Below, piece by piece: positions 1-9,288 of a stretch of 64,000 nt of DNA (the first letter of the stretch is position 1; each line of letters opens with the position of its first letter). The notes beneath the pieces were generated by a model. That model saw only the letters and a list, made by a program, of their open reading frames with translations, was not told where the DNA came from and made no database searches. The DNA lies in assembly GCF_900074915.1 (NCBI RefSeq), contig NZ_LT222319.1, forward strand, positions 2,761,001-2,825,000. The letters are read 5' to 3'. Source of the DNA: Pseudomonas cerasi. Its GTDB lineage: Bacteria; Pseudomonadota; Gammaproteobacteria; Pseudomonadales; Pseudomonadaceae. The position numbers were made by a program, and so were the translations under genes.

Positions 1-1096
1 AGCCGGCGTGCAGTCCGACCAGTGCCAAGGCGATGCAGGCAACCGACAGGGCAATGAATCCGCCAATAGGTAACCAGTTGGGGTTTGTCAGACGCGTGAC
101 GATACGACTGTTGACGATTGCGCCCAGGGTGATGCTCAGCGCCAGTGGGGTAAGCAGTAACCCTGCGTCTTTTGGCGAGTAGCCGTAGCTGCCCTGCAAC
201 AGCAGCGGCAGGTAGAACAGAAGGGTGAACATGATGGCGCCGGCCAACAGCGACATGATGAACAGCAGGCGGATGCTGCGGTTGGCGAACAGCCCGGCGG
301 GCAGCAAGGCAAAGGCACAGCGGCGCTCGTGGAACCACAGGCCGAGCATGGCGGCGAGGGTCACGGCGCCACATGTCAGGCTGACGGACAGAGAACGCTG
401 GCCCAGCCATTCGACGAACAGTTGCAGGCTGCCCAGCGTCAGGACGATCAATAAAGCCCCGAGCCAGTCGAGCCTGATCGCACCGTCAGAATGGGGTCGA
501 TAGCCTTGCGGGCGATACCACGGCAAAAAGCGCCAGGCAAAAAACAAGGCAATCACGCCCAGGGGCAGGTTCAACCAAAACACTGAACGCCAGCCAAACT
601 CGCCGGACAGATAACCGCCCAACCCCGGGCCGATGGCATTGACCACGCTGAACATGGCGCTCAGCAACACCTGCCAGCGCAACCGCTGGCGGGTGTCGGG
701 AAACAGCTCGGGCACACAGGCAAAGGCAGTACCGATCAACATACCGCCGCCCACACCTTGCAAGGTTCGCCCGATCACCAGTACCAACATGCTGTCTGCC
801 AGTGCGCAGAGCAGCGAGGCCAGCGTGAAGATGACTGTTGCGGCCAGCACGAACGGTTTGCGCCCGTAAAAATCGCCCAGCCGGCCAAAGATCGGGATGG
901 TCACGATAGAGGCCAGCAGGTAGCCGGTGGCGACCCAGGCGTACAACTCGAAACCGTTGAGCTCGGCGACGATGCTTGGCAGTGCGTTGACGATGACGGT
1001 CTGATCCAGCGCGGAAAGGCCCAGTACCAGTGATATGCCGAGCATGGCCAACAAGGCCTGTTTGAAGGTCAGGGCCGGATGGCTCGGCGTCGTCAT
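1..1096 (-). CDS. MFS drug/solute transporter, DHA2-like (C-terminus off the window)
   Basis: Open frame read leftward from ATG at 1096 to the window edge (about 365 residues visible, stop not seen). It starts MTTPSHPALTFKQALLAMLG, then gives a series of hydrophobic helices. The first loop has the ALDQTVIVNALPSI pattern, followed by FGRLGDFYGRKP, which are typical of the 14-helix DHA2 (EmrB/QacA) drug:H+ antiporters. A proton-driven inner-membrane exporter is the expected role; the substrate cannot be read. Only 10 bases separate it from the upstream aminotransferase gene on the same strand, so the two are probably one operon and share its promoter. Confidence 0.85.
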   Translation of the reverse strand, partial: MTTPSHPALTFKQALLAMLGISLVLGLSALDQTVIVNALPSIVAELNGFELYAWVATGYLLASIVTIPIFGRLGDFYGRKPFVLAATVIFTLASLLCALADSMLVLVIGRTLQGVGGGMLIGTAFACVPELFPDTRQRLRWQVLLSAMFSVVNAIGPGLGGYLSGEFGWRSVFWLNLPLGVIALFFAWRFLPWYRPQGYRPHSDGAIRLDWLGALLIVLTLGSLQLFVEWLGQRSLSVSLTCGAVTLAAMLGLWFHERRCAFALLPAGLFANRSIRLLFIMSLLAGAIMFTLLFYLPLLLQGSYGYSPKDAGLLLTPLALSITLGAIVNSRIVTRLTNPNWLPIGGFIALSVACIALALVGLHAG

Positions 1097-1106
1097 GTCG
1101 AGGTGC

Positions 1107-2315
<1,209 letters not shown>

Positions 2316-2401
2316 GTTGGCATTCCTCGTTGATGGCCTTGACGGGGAATACGTTACGAGCCAGAGCAGCGAGCGCCATAAGACCATTTCGTTCTGGGTT
2401 G

Positions 2402-2416
2402 ATAGGCAGCGCTTAT
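2402..2416 (-). promoter_or_regulatory. Candidate Nac operator (ATA-N9-TAT) upstream of the aminotransferase
   Basis: ATAGGCAGCGCTTAT fits the Nac consensus ATA-N9-TAT exactly. Read on the minus strand, the centre is about 94 bases before the GTG start. A weak promoter (TTATGG near 2381, TAACGT near 2356) would put the start point near 2345 and the site near -64, the position known for Nac activation at Klebsiella hutU. The promoter elements are poor, so the operator is better supported than the start point. Two like sites occur at 3514 and 8288. Confidence 0.55.
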
Positions 2417-2540
2417 GACCGCAGATGAACCGGCGTCGCACCAAAAGCGGGCGTGCAATGGTTGCAGGGGGATCAGCGCCTGACGAGCCCGTTCAGCGGG
2501 AGCTGACATAGCAATTGCTTATGCCTGGTTTTTCCAGAGC

Positions 2541-2556
2541 TGGCCTGGGTCTTGCT
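2541..2556 (+). promoter_or_regulatory. Sigma-54 (-24/-12) type promoter for nac
   Basis: TGGCCTGGGTCTTGCT has GG and GC at the obligatory 10-base spacing and keeps TGGC, G and TTGCT of the sigma-54 consensus TGGCACG-N4-TTGCW; only the AC of the -24 box differs. Transcription would start near 2567, giving a leader of about 25 bases to the TTG at 2592. In enteric bacteria nac is known to be transcribed by sigma-54 RNA polymerase with NtrC, so the site fits the gene behind it. Confidence 0.65.
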
Positions 2557-2591
2557 GAAGCCCGTGTGTCGTGACTCTGGAGTGCAGCACC

Positions 2592-3503
2592 TTGAACCTT
2601 CGCCGTTTGAAATATTTCGTGAAAATTGTCGATATCGGCAGCCTGACTCAGGCCGCCGATGTGCTGCACATCGCACAACCTGCGCTGAGTCAGCAGTTGG
2701 TGACGCTGGAGGCCGAGTTGCAGCAACAGTTGTTGATCCGCACCAAGCGCGGCGTCACCCCGACCGAGGCGGGCAAGGTGCTGTACGGGCATGCTCAGGT
2801 GATCCTGCGCCAGTGCGAGCAGGCACAGAGTGACGTCAACGCCAGTGGTCTGGCGTTATCGGGGCCGGTGTCGGTAGGGCTGGCACCCGGCACTGCCGCT
2901 TCGACCCTGTCGCTGCCATTGCTCAAACGCGTACGCGAGCGTCATCCGGGCATTCTGCTGTACCTCAATGAGAACTTTGGCACCACCCTCAGTGAGTTGA
3001 TCATGAACGGGCGTATGGACATGGCCGTTCTTTATGGCGGACGCGAGGTACATGGCTTGAGTTTTGTGCCCTTGATACGCGAGCAGCTGTACCTGGTGAG
3101 TGCCGAAGAGGCGCTTCAGGGGCGCGAGGAAATTCCGCTCAGGGAACTGGCCGATATCGACCTGCTGTTGCCGCGCACCTACAACACTGTCCGTCGTCTG
3201 GTGGACGAGGCATTTGTGCGTATCGAGCACAGTGCCCGGGTGGTGGCAGAAGTCGAATCTTCGACGACGCTGGCCGCGGCAGTCGCCGATCGATTCGGCT
3301 CGACCATTCTTCCCGAATCTGCAGCGCGGGTGCTGGCAGACACGCATGCGGTCAACCTGAGCCGCATTGTCGAACCCGAGATCGAAGCCCCTCTCGCGCT
3401 GCGCCTGTCCGGGCACTTGCCGCTGTCGGTGCCGGCCCAGGCGGTCAAGGCGATCCTTCTGGAACTGGTCGCCGAAATGCGCGGCAACCGCCGCGCGCAG
3501 TGA
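2592..3503 (+). CDS. nac: LysR-family nitrogen assimilation regulator Nac
   Basis: A 303-residue LysR regulator. The N-terminal winged helix-turn-helix (NLRRLKYFVKIVDIGSLTQA, ALSQQ, RTKRGVTPTEAGK) is close to enteric Nac as I remember it; the effector domain covers about residues 90-300. Nac relays nitrogen limitation from NtrC to sigma-70 promoters. I take TTG at 2592 as the start: it lines up with the Nac N-terminus, has GGAG nine bases upstream, and lies about 25 bases after the predicted sigma-54 start point. The alternative GTG at 2571 would leave almost no leader. Candidate Nac operators lie on both sides (2402, 3514) and at 8288. The effector, if any, is unknown. Confidence 0.85.
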   Translation: MNLRRLKYFVKIVDIGSLTQAADVLHIAQPALSQQLVTLEAELQQQLLIRTKRGVTPTEAGKVLYGHAQVILRQCEQAQSDVNASGLALSGPVSVGLAPGTAASTLSLPLLKRVRERHPGILLYLNENFGTTLSELIMNGRMDMAVLYGGREVHGLSFVPLIREQLYLVSAEEALQGREEIPLRELADIDLLLPRTYNTVRRLVDEAFVRIEHSARVVAEVESSTTLAAAVADRFGSTILPESAARVLADTHAVNLSRIVEPEIEAPLALRLSGHLPLSVPAQAVKAILLELVAEMRGNRRAQ

Positions 3504-3513
3504 TCTCGACGTC

Positions 3514-3528
3514 ATAAGGGGCGCTTAT
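3514..3528 (+). promoter_or_regulatory. Candidate Nac operator upstream of the biotin/pxp operon
   Basis: ATAAGGGGCGCTTAT: ATA-N9-TAT with fully symmetric ATAAG / CTTAT arms. Its centre is about 63 bases before the start point predicted from the promoter at 3549-3577, matching the -64 geometry of known Nac activation. Confidence 0.65.
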
Positions 3529-3548
3529 CACCCCACAGTCAAACCGTC

Positions 3549-3577
3549 TTGGCGGTCAAAAACCTGCCTCGTTACAT
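3549..3577 (+). promoter_or_regulatory. Sigma-70 type promoter of the biotin/pxp operon
   Basis: TTGGCG, 17 bases, TTACAT; start point near 3584. The 63 bases from the Nac site to the -10 box align with the region at 8288-8351: TTGG lies 21 bases after the site in both, and CTCGTTA falls at the same offset in both. Confidence 0.5.
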
Positions 3578-3618
3578 TGCCCTCAGCCACATTTCATTTG
3601 CCAGGCAAGGGCTCTTGC

Positions 3619-4065
3619 ATGAATCCGGAACGTATCAAAGCACTTATCGACCTGATGGCCGAATCGGACCTGAGCGAACTCAGCCTGTGTGAAGGCGACG
3701 CGCAGCTGCGTTTGCTGCGCGAGCCCGCTCAGGTCGCCAACCGCGTCAATCCGGCTGTTGCGACAGTGCAGACGACGCCCGCAGCGCGCACTGTTGCTCC
3801 GACTCAGACAAGTACGACGACCGCCGTACAACAGACAAAGGCGTGCGCCTCGCTGTACGGGGTGTTGCACCTGACCCCGGCACCCGACCAGCCGCCTTTT
3901 GTCGAGATCGGTACGTCCGTCGAGGTGGGGCAGACCCTGGCCGTGGTCGAGGCCATGAAGATGTTTCATCCGGTGAAGGCTGAGGCGGCAGGGGTGGTGA
4001 CTGCCATTCTGGTTGCCAATGGCGAAGAGGTTCAGGCCGGTCAGGCGCTGTTCAGCATTGCGTGA
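3619..4065 (+). CDS. Biotin carboxyl carrier protein (AccB-like)
   Basis: A 148-residue biotin carrier. The N-terminal helical part ([20 protein letters not shown]) is followed by an Ala/Thr/Pro-rich linker (about residues 45-75) and a biotinyl domain with the modification motif [10 protein letters not shown] (lysine at about residue 115). It would carry carboxybiotin between the biotin carboxylase encoded next and a carboxyltransferase. AAGGG lies seven bases before the ATG. It is the first gene of a tight operon (BCCP, biotin carboxylase, PxpB, PxpC, second carrier-like gene, PxpA), not linked to fatty-acid genes, so it likely serves a dedicated carboxylase and not acetyl-CoA carboxylase. 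Confidence 0.88.
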   Translation: MNPERIKALIDLMAESDLSELSLCEGDAQLRLLREPAQVANRVNPAVATVQTTPAARTVAPTQTSTTTAVQQTKACASLYGVLHLTPAPDQPPFVEIGTSVEVGQTLAVVEAMKMFHPVKAEAAGVVTAILVANGEEVQAGQALFSIA

Positions 4066-4120
4066 TGGTCTTGAGCTGCCTTGCAGGCCGTCTTGCGGGT
4101 TCACCGATCAGGGGTTTTTG

Positions 4121-5473
4121 ATGTTCGATAAAGTATTGATCGCCAATCGCGGCGAAATCGCCCTGCGCATCCAGCGCGCCTGCAAGGGCCTGGGCCTGCG
4201 CACGGTAGCGGTGTATTCCGAAGCGGATCGCGATGCCGGTTACGTACAGCAGGCTGACGAAGCGCTGTGCATCGGTCCCGCCGCAGCGGCGCAGAGCTAT
4301 CTGAATCAGGCGGCCGTGCTCTATGCCGCGCAACTGACCGGTGCTCAGGCGATCCATCCCGGTTATGGCTTTCTGTCTGAAAATGCCATGTTCGCCGAAC
4401 GTATCGAGCAGGCTGGCCTGACCTTCATCGGCCCCAGTGCTGCGTGCATTCGGGTCATGGGCGACAAGGTCGCTGCCAAGCGGGCGATGCGCGAAGCCGG
4501 CGTGCCGTGCGTACCCGGTCCGGATACCAGCATGCCGGCCGACCCGCAGAGCATTCTGCAGATCGCTCGCGACATCGGTTACCCGGTCATCGTCAAGGCC
4601 GCAGGCGGCGGCGGAGGGCGCGGCATGCGTGTGGTTCAGGAAGAGTCTCGTCTGCTCGATGCGATTGCGCTGACCCGCGAAGAAGCCCGACACGCGTTCG
4701 GCAATCCCGAGTTGTATATCGAGAAGTTTCTGGGCCAGCCGCGCCATGTCGAGATTCAGGTGTTGTGCGATGCCTATGGCAATGCTGTCTGGCTCGGCTC
4801 ACGGGATTGCTCGATGCAGCGCCGCCACCAGAAGGTGCTTGAAGAGGCGCCTGCACCCGGCATCGACGCAGCATTGATGGCCAGGGTGGGCGAGCGTTGC
4901 GCACAGGCTTGCCGCCAGATCGGCTATCAGGGCGTCGGCACGTTCGAGTTCCTCTTCGAAAAGGACGAGTTCTATTTCATCGAGATGAACACCCGCCTGC
5001 AGGTCGAGCACCCGGTAACGGAAATGACCTCCGGCATCGACATTGTCCAGCAGCAGATCCGCATGGCGATGGGCGAGCGCCTGAGCTTCAGTCAGGCCGA
5101 CGTAACGGTGTCGGGCCATTCGCTGGAGTGCCGGATCAACGCCGAGGACCCGCGCAGCTTCATGCCAACGCCGGGCCAGGTCACCCGCTGGCAGATCCCC
5201 GGTGGTTTCGGCGTGCGGGTCGATTCGCATGTCAGCCACGGCTACCGCGTTCCGCCTTATTACGATTCGATGGTGGCCAAGGTCATCACTCATGGTGCCA
5301 GTCGCGATGAGGCGTTGGCACGCATGCGTCTGGCACTCAGCGAAATGCACGTCGAGGGCATCTCTACCAACATCGCGCTGCATCGCGACATTCTGCAGGA
5401 CCCGGTGTTCTGCAAGGGTGGCATGGACATTCATCACCTGGAGCGCTGGTTGCAGACAAGGAGCCACCCATGA
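4121..5473 (+). CDS. Biotin carboxylase (AccC-like)
   Basis: A 450-residue ATP-grasp biotin carboxylase of full length. It begins [20 protein letters not shown], has the glycine-rich ATP loop [12 protein letters not shown] and the active-site stretch [15 protein letters not shown], then the C-terminal domain ending near [13 protein letters not shown]. It charges the biotin of the carrier with bicarbonate at the cost of ATP. Its TGA overlaps the ATG of pxpB (ATGA), so the two are translationally coupled. Placement with PxpB/PxpC homologues recalls urea carboxylase, where a biotin carboxylase, these two domains and a biotin carrier are one chain. Confidence 0.93.
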   Translation: MFDKVLIANRGEIALRIQRACKGLGLRTVAVYSEADRDAGYVQQADEALCIGPAAAAQSYLNQAAVLYAAQLTGAQAIHPGYGFLSENAMFAERIEQAGLTFIGPSAACIRVMGDKVAAKRAMREAGVPCVPGPDTSMPADPQSILQIARDIGYPVIVKAAGGGGGRGMRVVQEESRLLDAIALTREEARHAFGNPELYIEKFLGQPRHVEIQVLCDAYGNAVWLGSRDCSMQRRHQKVLEEAPAPGIDAALMARVGERCAQACRQIGYQGVGTFEFLFEKDEFYFIEMNTRLQVEHPVTEMTSGIDIVQQQIRMAMGERLSFSQADVTVSGHSLECRINAEDPRSFMPTPGQVTRWQIPGGFGVRVDSHVSHGYRVPPYYDSMVAKVITHGASRDEALARMRLALSEMHVEGISTNIALHRDILQDPVFCKGGMDIHHLERWLQTRSHP

Positions 5474-6141
5474 GTCTCGTGCAGGCGCCGAATGCGCCAA
5501 GAATCACCTTGCTGGGAACCACCGCGTTGCTGTTTGAAGCACCCGGCGAGCTCGACCTGGCACCGCAGCAACGCATATGGGCACTGGCCCGTCTGAGCAA
5601 GGACTGGCCGCAGGTACGCGAGGCGGTGCCGGGGATGAACAACCTGATGCTGACCTTCGCGGCGCCACCGCGGGACCTGGCCGGTCTTAAAACCCGTTTG
5701 CTGGAGACCTGGGAGCAGTGCCAGCCGCTGCCGTTGCAGGGCCGGATCATTGAATTGCCGGTGGTATACGGCGGTGACGGCGGCCCGCACATGGCTGATG
5801 TCATCGCCCATACCGGGCTGGATATCGAAACCATCGCCAATCTGCACTGTGAGCCGCTGTACCCGGTGTACGCCCTGGGCAGCCATCCGGGTTATTGCTA
5901 CCTGGGCGGCATGGATCAGCGCTTGGCAACGCCGCGGCGCAAGGTGCCGGTACTCGATATCGGGGCCGGGTCGGTCTCCATCGGTGGCGTTCAGACGGGT
6001 ATTTCCGCCTCGGCCGGCCCCAGTGGCTGGAACACAATAGGACGCACGGAAATGGTGTTTTTCGATGCGGGTCAGCAGCCTCCGGCGCTGTTGCAACCCG
6101 GCGATCAACTGCGCTTGCGTATCGAGAGGATCATCCGATGA
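5470..6141 (+). CDS. pxpB: 5-oxoprolinase subunit PxpB (KipI / AHS1 family)
   Basis: A 223-residue PxpB/KipI protein with the family features: [13 protein letters not shown] start, [18 protein letters not shown], the stretch [19 protein letters not shown], and [19 protein letters not shown] near the C-terminus. PxpB with PxpC activates 5-oxoproline using ATP before PxpA opens the ring; the same fold is the carboxyltransferase part of urea carboxylase. It overlaps the biotin carboxylase gene by four bases and pxpC by four bases. Whether the substrate is 5-oxoproline or another cyclic amide cannot be told. Confidence 0.88.
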   Translation: MSLVQAPNAPRITLLGTTALLFEAPGELDLAPQQRIWALARLSKDWPQVREAVPGMNNLMLTFAAPPRDLAGLKTRLLETWEQCQPLPLQGRIIELPVVYGGDGGPHMADVIAHTGLDIETIANLHCEPLYPVYALGSHPGYCYLGGMDQRLATPRRKVPVLDIGAGSVSIGGVQTGISASAGPSGWNTIGRTEMVFFDAGQQPPALLQPGDQLRLRIERIIR

Positions 6142-7109
6142 TCGAAGTTATCAGCGCTACCGCACTGGCGACCGTTCAGGATCTGGGGCGGCACGGCAGC
6201 CTCGGCTACGGCGTCGGCACGTCTGGCGCGATGGACACGCTGTCACTGCGGCTCGGCAACCTGTTGCTGGGCAACGATGAAGACGCCGCGGGGATTGAAA
6301 TTCCGCTGTTCCCGTTCGAAGTGCGCTTTGTCGATGACTGCACCTTCGCGATCACCGGCGCCGCCTGCGCTGCGTCGCTCGATGGTGAGCGGCTGCCAGG
6401 CAATTGGGTCGCTCAGGCACGCAAGAATCAGGTGTTGCGGCTCAATTACCCGACGATGGGCAGCCGCGTGTATCTGTGTCTGGCCGGCGGCGTCGACGTG
6501 CCGTTGGTGCTGGGCTCGCGCAGCACGCAATTGCGCGGCGCTTTTGGTGGCTGGCAGGGCCGTGCGTTGCAGCAGGGTGATGTGATTCCTGCGGGCGCTG
6601 CCAACGAACTGCGTGCCAGTGATTTCGGGGTGCAATCGTCGGTGGCGGCCTTGCCGTTGTTGCTTGACGGGCTGCCGGCCATCCGCGTGCTGCCGGCTGC
6701 CGAATTCGACTGTTTCAGTGCCGAGGCGCAAGCAACGTTTTTTGCCGGTGAGTGGAAAATCACCACGCAGAGCAACCGTTATGGCTACCGCATGGAGGGC
6801 ACGCCCTTGCTTGCGCGCGAGACGCTGGAAATCCGCTCTCATGGCATCGTGCCTGGCGTGATTCAGGTGCCCCACGGCGGACAGCCGATCGTGCAGATGC
6901 GTGATGCCCAGCCCAGTGGCGGTTATCCCAAGTTTGCCACAGTCATCGAGGCCGATCTGTGGCGTCTTGGCCAGGCGCCGATCGGCAGCAAGGTCCGTTT
7001 TGTGCAGTGCAGCTACGACGAAGCGGTCGACGCGCTGGACACCAATCACGCTTTCATCGAAGACGCCCGGCGCGTGCTCGCGCTGCGCAGCCTGCAAGGA
7101 CATCGCTGA
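6138..7109 (+). CDS. pxpC: 5-oxoprolinase subunit PxpC (KipA / AHS2 family)
   Basis: A 323-residue PxpC/KipA protein: [20 protein letters not shown], then YGVGTSGAMDTLSLRLGN, AGGVDVPLVLGSRST, and QSNRYGYRMEG with IVPGVIQVPHGGQPI, all typical of the AHS2 domain. It forms the catalytic complex with PxpB. ATG at 6138 overlaps the pxpB stop; its own TGA overlaps the ATG of the next gene. Length is normal for the family. Confidence 0.88.
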   Translation: MIEVISATALATVQDLGRHGSLGYGVGTSGAMDTLSLRLGNLLLGNDEDAAGIEIPLFPFEVRFVDDCTFAITGAACAASLDGERLPGNWVAQARKNQVLRLNYPTMGSRVYLCLAGGVDVPLVLGSRSTQLRGAFGGWQGRALQQGDVIPAGAANELRASDFGVQSSVAALPLLLDGLPAIRVLPAAEFDCFSAEAQATFFAGEWKITTQSNRYGYRMEGTPLLARETLEIRSHGIVPGVIQVPHGGQPIVQMRDAQPSGGYPKFATVIEADLWRLGQAPIGSKVRFVQCSYDEAVDALDTNHAFIEDARRVLALRSLQGHR

Positions 7110-7531
7110 TGAACATCAAAGAGATTCGCCAGCTGGCAGCGTGTATTCGGGACGCCGGCATTACTGTGCTGGAGTTGAGGCGGCCGGGGTTCGAGCTGTT
7201 GATCCGCCGCGGCGAGCCTTTACAGGCCTGCGCTGTGCCCTCTGCGCCACAGGTCGCCGTTGAACCGTCGGCGCTGACTGCCCATGTGGTGAGTGCCGAC
7301 AACCCCGGCGTGTTTGTATCGAGTCATCCCGATGAACGCAGCAGCTACGTAAAACCCGGCGATGCAGTGGCTGCGGGACAGTTGCTGGGGCTGTTGCGTA
7401 TCGGCCTGCTGTATCTGCCGGTGCGCAGCGACCAGGCAGGGCGCGTACTGCGCTTTCTGGCCGCCGAAAACGAGCGCGTCGGTTATGGCCAGCCGCTGAT
7501 TGAACTGGAGGAACTTGATCATGCGCATTGA
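7109..7531 (+). CDS. Biotin-carrier-like protein lacking the biotinylation lysine
   Basis: A 140-residue protein built like the carrier at 3619: MNIKEIRQLAACIRDAGIT matches the helical N-terminus, a linker follows, and the C-terminal half has the biotinyl/lipoyl fold pattern (GVFVSS, YVKPGDAVAAGQLLGLL, AGRVLRFLAAENERVGYGQP). Where EAMKM should stand it reads LLRIGLLYLPV, so the lysine to be biotinylated is absent. It may be a structural or regulatory partner that mimics the carrier. Start and stop overlap the neighbouring pxpC and pxpA genes, so it is part of the same unit, and the frame is intact. The function is inference. Confidence 0.7.
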   Translation: MNIKEIRQLAACIRDAGITVLELRRPGFELLIRRGEPLQACAVPSAPQVAVEPSALTAHVVSADNPGVFVSSHPDERSSYVKPGDAVAAGQLLGLLRIGLLYLPVRSDQAGRVLRFLAAENERVGYGQPLIELEELDHAH

Positions 7532-8291
7532 TCTGAATGCTGATCTGGGTGAGGGCTTCGGGCCCTGGACCATGGGCGAAGACGAGGTCTTGATGCCATT
7601 GATCTCCTCGGCCAACGTGGCGTGCGGCTTTCATGCCGGGGATCCGCTGATCATGGACAGCACAGTGCGCCGCGCCAAGGCGCTGGGCATTGATCTCGGT
7701 GCGCATGTCGGCTTTCCGGATCTGCAGGGGGTCGGCCGCCGCAGAATGAACATCGAGCTCAAGGAGTTGTGCGCAATTGTGGTGTATCAACTCGGCGCTC
7801 TGGCGGGCCTTGCAGCCGCTGCCGGTTACCGCGTCACGCACATGAGTTTTCACGGGGCGCTGGGCAATATGGCTGCGGCCGATGCCGAACTGGCCGGGCC
7901 TTTGGTAAGGGCTGTTGCAGGTTTTGACCCGCAGCTGATCATCAGCTCATCCAGCAGCGCGGCCATCGAGCAGGCCGCCGAGGCGTGCAACCTGAGGGTG
8001 GCAACGACCTTTCTGGCTGATCGCACCTATGACGAAAACTGCCTGCTGGTGCCGCGAGGTACGCCCGGTGCGGTGATCAAAGACCCGGAGCAGGTCAGGG
8101 CCAGGGTTGCGCAACTGTTGCAGGACGGCTCGGTAACGACCCTGAGCGGCAAGCGTGTGGCGGTCAACGCCCAGTCGATTCTGTTGCATGGCGACACGCC
8201 GGGGGCGGTGGAACTTGCGCGCAGCATTCGCCGGAGCATCGAAGAGCAGGGCGGTGTCATCACCCCGGTTTCACAGCTGCTCGGGTCATAA
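7521..8291 (+). CDS. pxpA: 5-oxoprolinase subunit PxpA (LamB/YcsF family)
   Basis: A 256-residue LamB/YcsF protein: MRIDLNADLGEGFGPW, ISSANVACGFHAGDP, DLGAHVGFPDLQGVGRR, and NAQSILLHGDTPGAVELAR at the end. In the PxpABC enzyme this subunit hydrolyses the activated lactam ring of 5-oxoproline to glutamate. GGAGGAA lies upstream of the ATG, inside the end of the previous gene. The last bases overlap a candidate Nac site (8288-8302) that serves the next transcription unit. Confidence 0.9.
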   Translation: MRIDLNADLGEGFGPWTMGEDEVLMPLISSANVACGFHAGDPLIMDSTVRRAKALGIDLGAHVGFPDLQGVGRRRMNIELKELCAIVVYQLGALAGLAAAAGYRVTHMSFHGALGNMAAADAELAGPLVRAVAGFDPQLIISSSSSAAIEQAAEACNLRVATTFLADRTYDENCLLVPRGTPGAVIKDPEQVRARVAQLLQDGSVTTLSGKRVAVNAQSILLHGDTPGAVELARSIRRSIEEQGGVITPVSQLLGS

Positions 8292-8302
8292 GCGCAGCTT
8301 AT
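8288..8302 (+). promoter_or_regulatory. Candidate Nac operator upstream of the SDR / ABC transporter run
   Basis: ATAAGCGCAGCTTAT: ATA-N9-TAT with ATAAG / CTTAT arms, like the site at 3514. It spans the pxpA stop codon. It lies 21 bases before the TTGG of the -35 box, the same as at 3514. Confidence 0.6.
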
Positions 8303-8322
8303 TGCCACACAACCATTGTGTC

Positions 8323-8351
8323 TTGGTCGCTGCCCATGACGCTCGTTAAAG
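8323..8351 (+). promoter_or_regulatory. Sigma-70 type promoter before the SDR gene
   Basis: TTGGTC, 17 bases, TTAAAG; predicted start near 8358, about 63 bases after the Nac site centre, leaving a 60-base leader. TCTTGG and CTCGTTA occur at the same offsets as in the promoter at 3549. Confidence 0.45.
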
Positions 8352-8418
8352 TCCAGTACAAGGCGATCAGCATTAACAGCCAAGCGGCTGATCGACGCTT
8401 ATTCAAGGAAACCCTGAC

Positions 8419-9171
8419 ATGCCTTTTTCCGATTATAAAACTGCGCTGGTCACCGGCGCTTCTTCCGGCATTGGCGAGGCCGTCGTCGAGCGGCTGTGTG
8501 CCGAAGGTTTGCAGGTCCATGCGCTGGCGCGCAGTGCAGACAAGCTGGCGGCACTGGCGCAGCGCACCGGTTGTATCGCGCACGCTATCGACGTGACTGA
8601 TCTGGCTGGCCTGACGGCCTTGTTTCAGGCCCATCATTTCGATGTCGTGGTCAACAATGCCGGCGTCGACCGGCCCGGCTCGCTGCTCAAAGCGGACGCT
8701 GAAGGGATCGATCTGCTGGTCGATGTGAACCTGCGCGCAGTATTGCAGATTGCCAGGCTCTCGTTGCCGGGGATGGTCGAGCGTGATTGCGGGCACATCA
8801 TCAACATCAGTTCGATCGCTGCTGCCTACAACTTCGGTGGCAACTCGACGTACCACGCGACCAAGGCTGCGGTAAGCATGCTGTCCCGTCAGTTGCGCAT
8901 CGATGCCTTCGGCAAGCGCGTGCGGGTCACCGAAATCTGCCCGGGGCGCGTGGCGACGGATATCTTCGCTCACGTGCATGGCGACTCCGAGGAAGTGCGC
9001 AAGCGTTTCATCGAGGGCTATGAGCTGCCGGTGGCCAAGGACATTGCCGATGCGATCGCCTATGTGATTGCCGCGCCCATCGCGGTCAACATCGGGCATA
9101 TGGAAATCACCCCGACGCTGCAGGTGCCCGGCGGTCTGTCGACTGCGCGTCCGCAGGACTACGAAGGCTGA
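8419..9171 (+). CDS. Short-chain dehydrogenase/reductase
   Basis: A 250-residue classical SDR. It has the nucleotide-binding TGASSGIGEAV near residue 12, NNAG at about residue 78, a catalytic serine in INISSIAAAYN, and YHATKAAV (catalytic Tyr and Lys). Closest in style to 3-hydroxy acid dehydrogenases (YdfG/serine dehydrogenase group), but the substrate is not readable. AAGGAAA lies before the ATG. It follows a promoter with a Nac-type site and precedes an amino-acid ABC transporter by about 117 bases, so it is likely part of the nitrogen-scavenging set. Confidence 0.85.
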   Translation: MPFSDYKTALVTGASSGIGEAVVERLCAEGLQVHALARSADKLAALAQRTGCIAHAIDVTDLAGLTALFQAHHFDVVVNNAGVDRPGSLLKADAEGIDLLVDVNLRAVLQIARLSLPGMVERDCGHIINISSIAAAYNFGGNSTYHATKAAVSMLSRQLRIDAFGKRVRVTEICPGRVATDIFAHVHGDSEEVRKRFIEGYELPVAKDIADAIAYVIAAPIAVNIGHMEITPTLQVPGGLSTARPQDYEG

Positions 9172-9288
9172 GGCTGAGTCTGCAAGGGCTGTCCCCATCA
9201 CGAGAGCGGCATCAGCCGCCATGTCATACCCGCGCCAGACCCGCTGGCGCCTTGCTTCTGCCCTGGCTGAATGTCTATGGGAACAACC

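Noticed and set aside
2438..2456. GCAC-N11-GTGC upstream of nac as an NtrC site
   Set aside because: NtrC sites have GCAC-N7-GTGC spacing; the fit is too loose to list as a feature.
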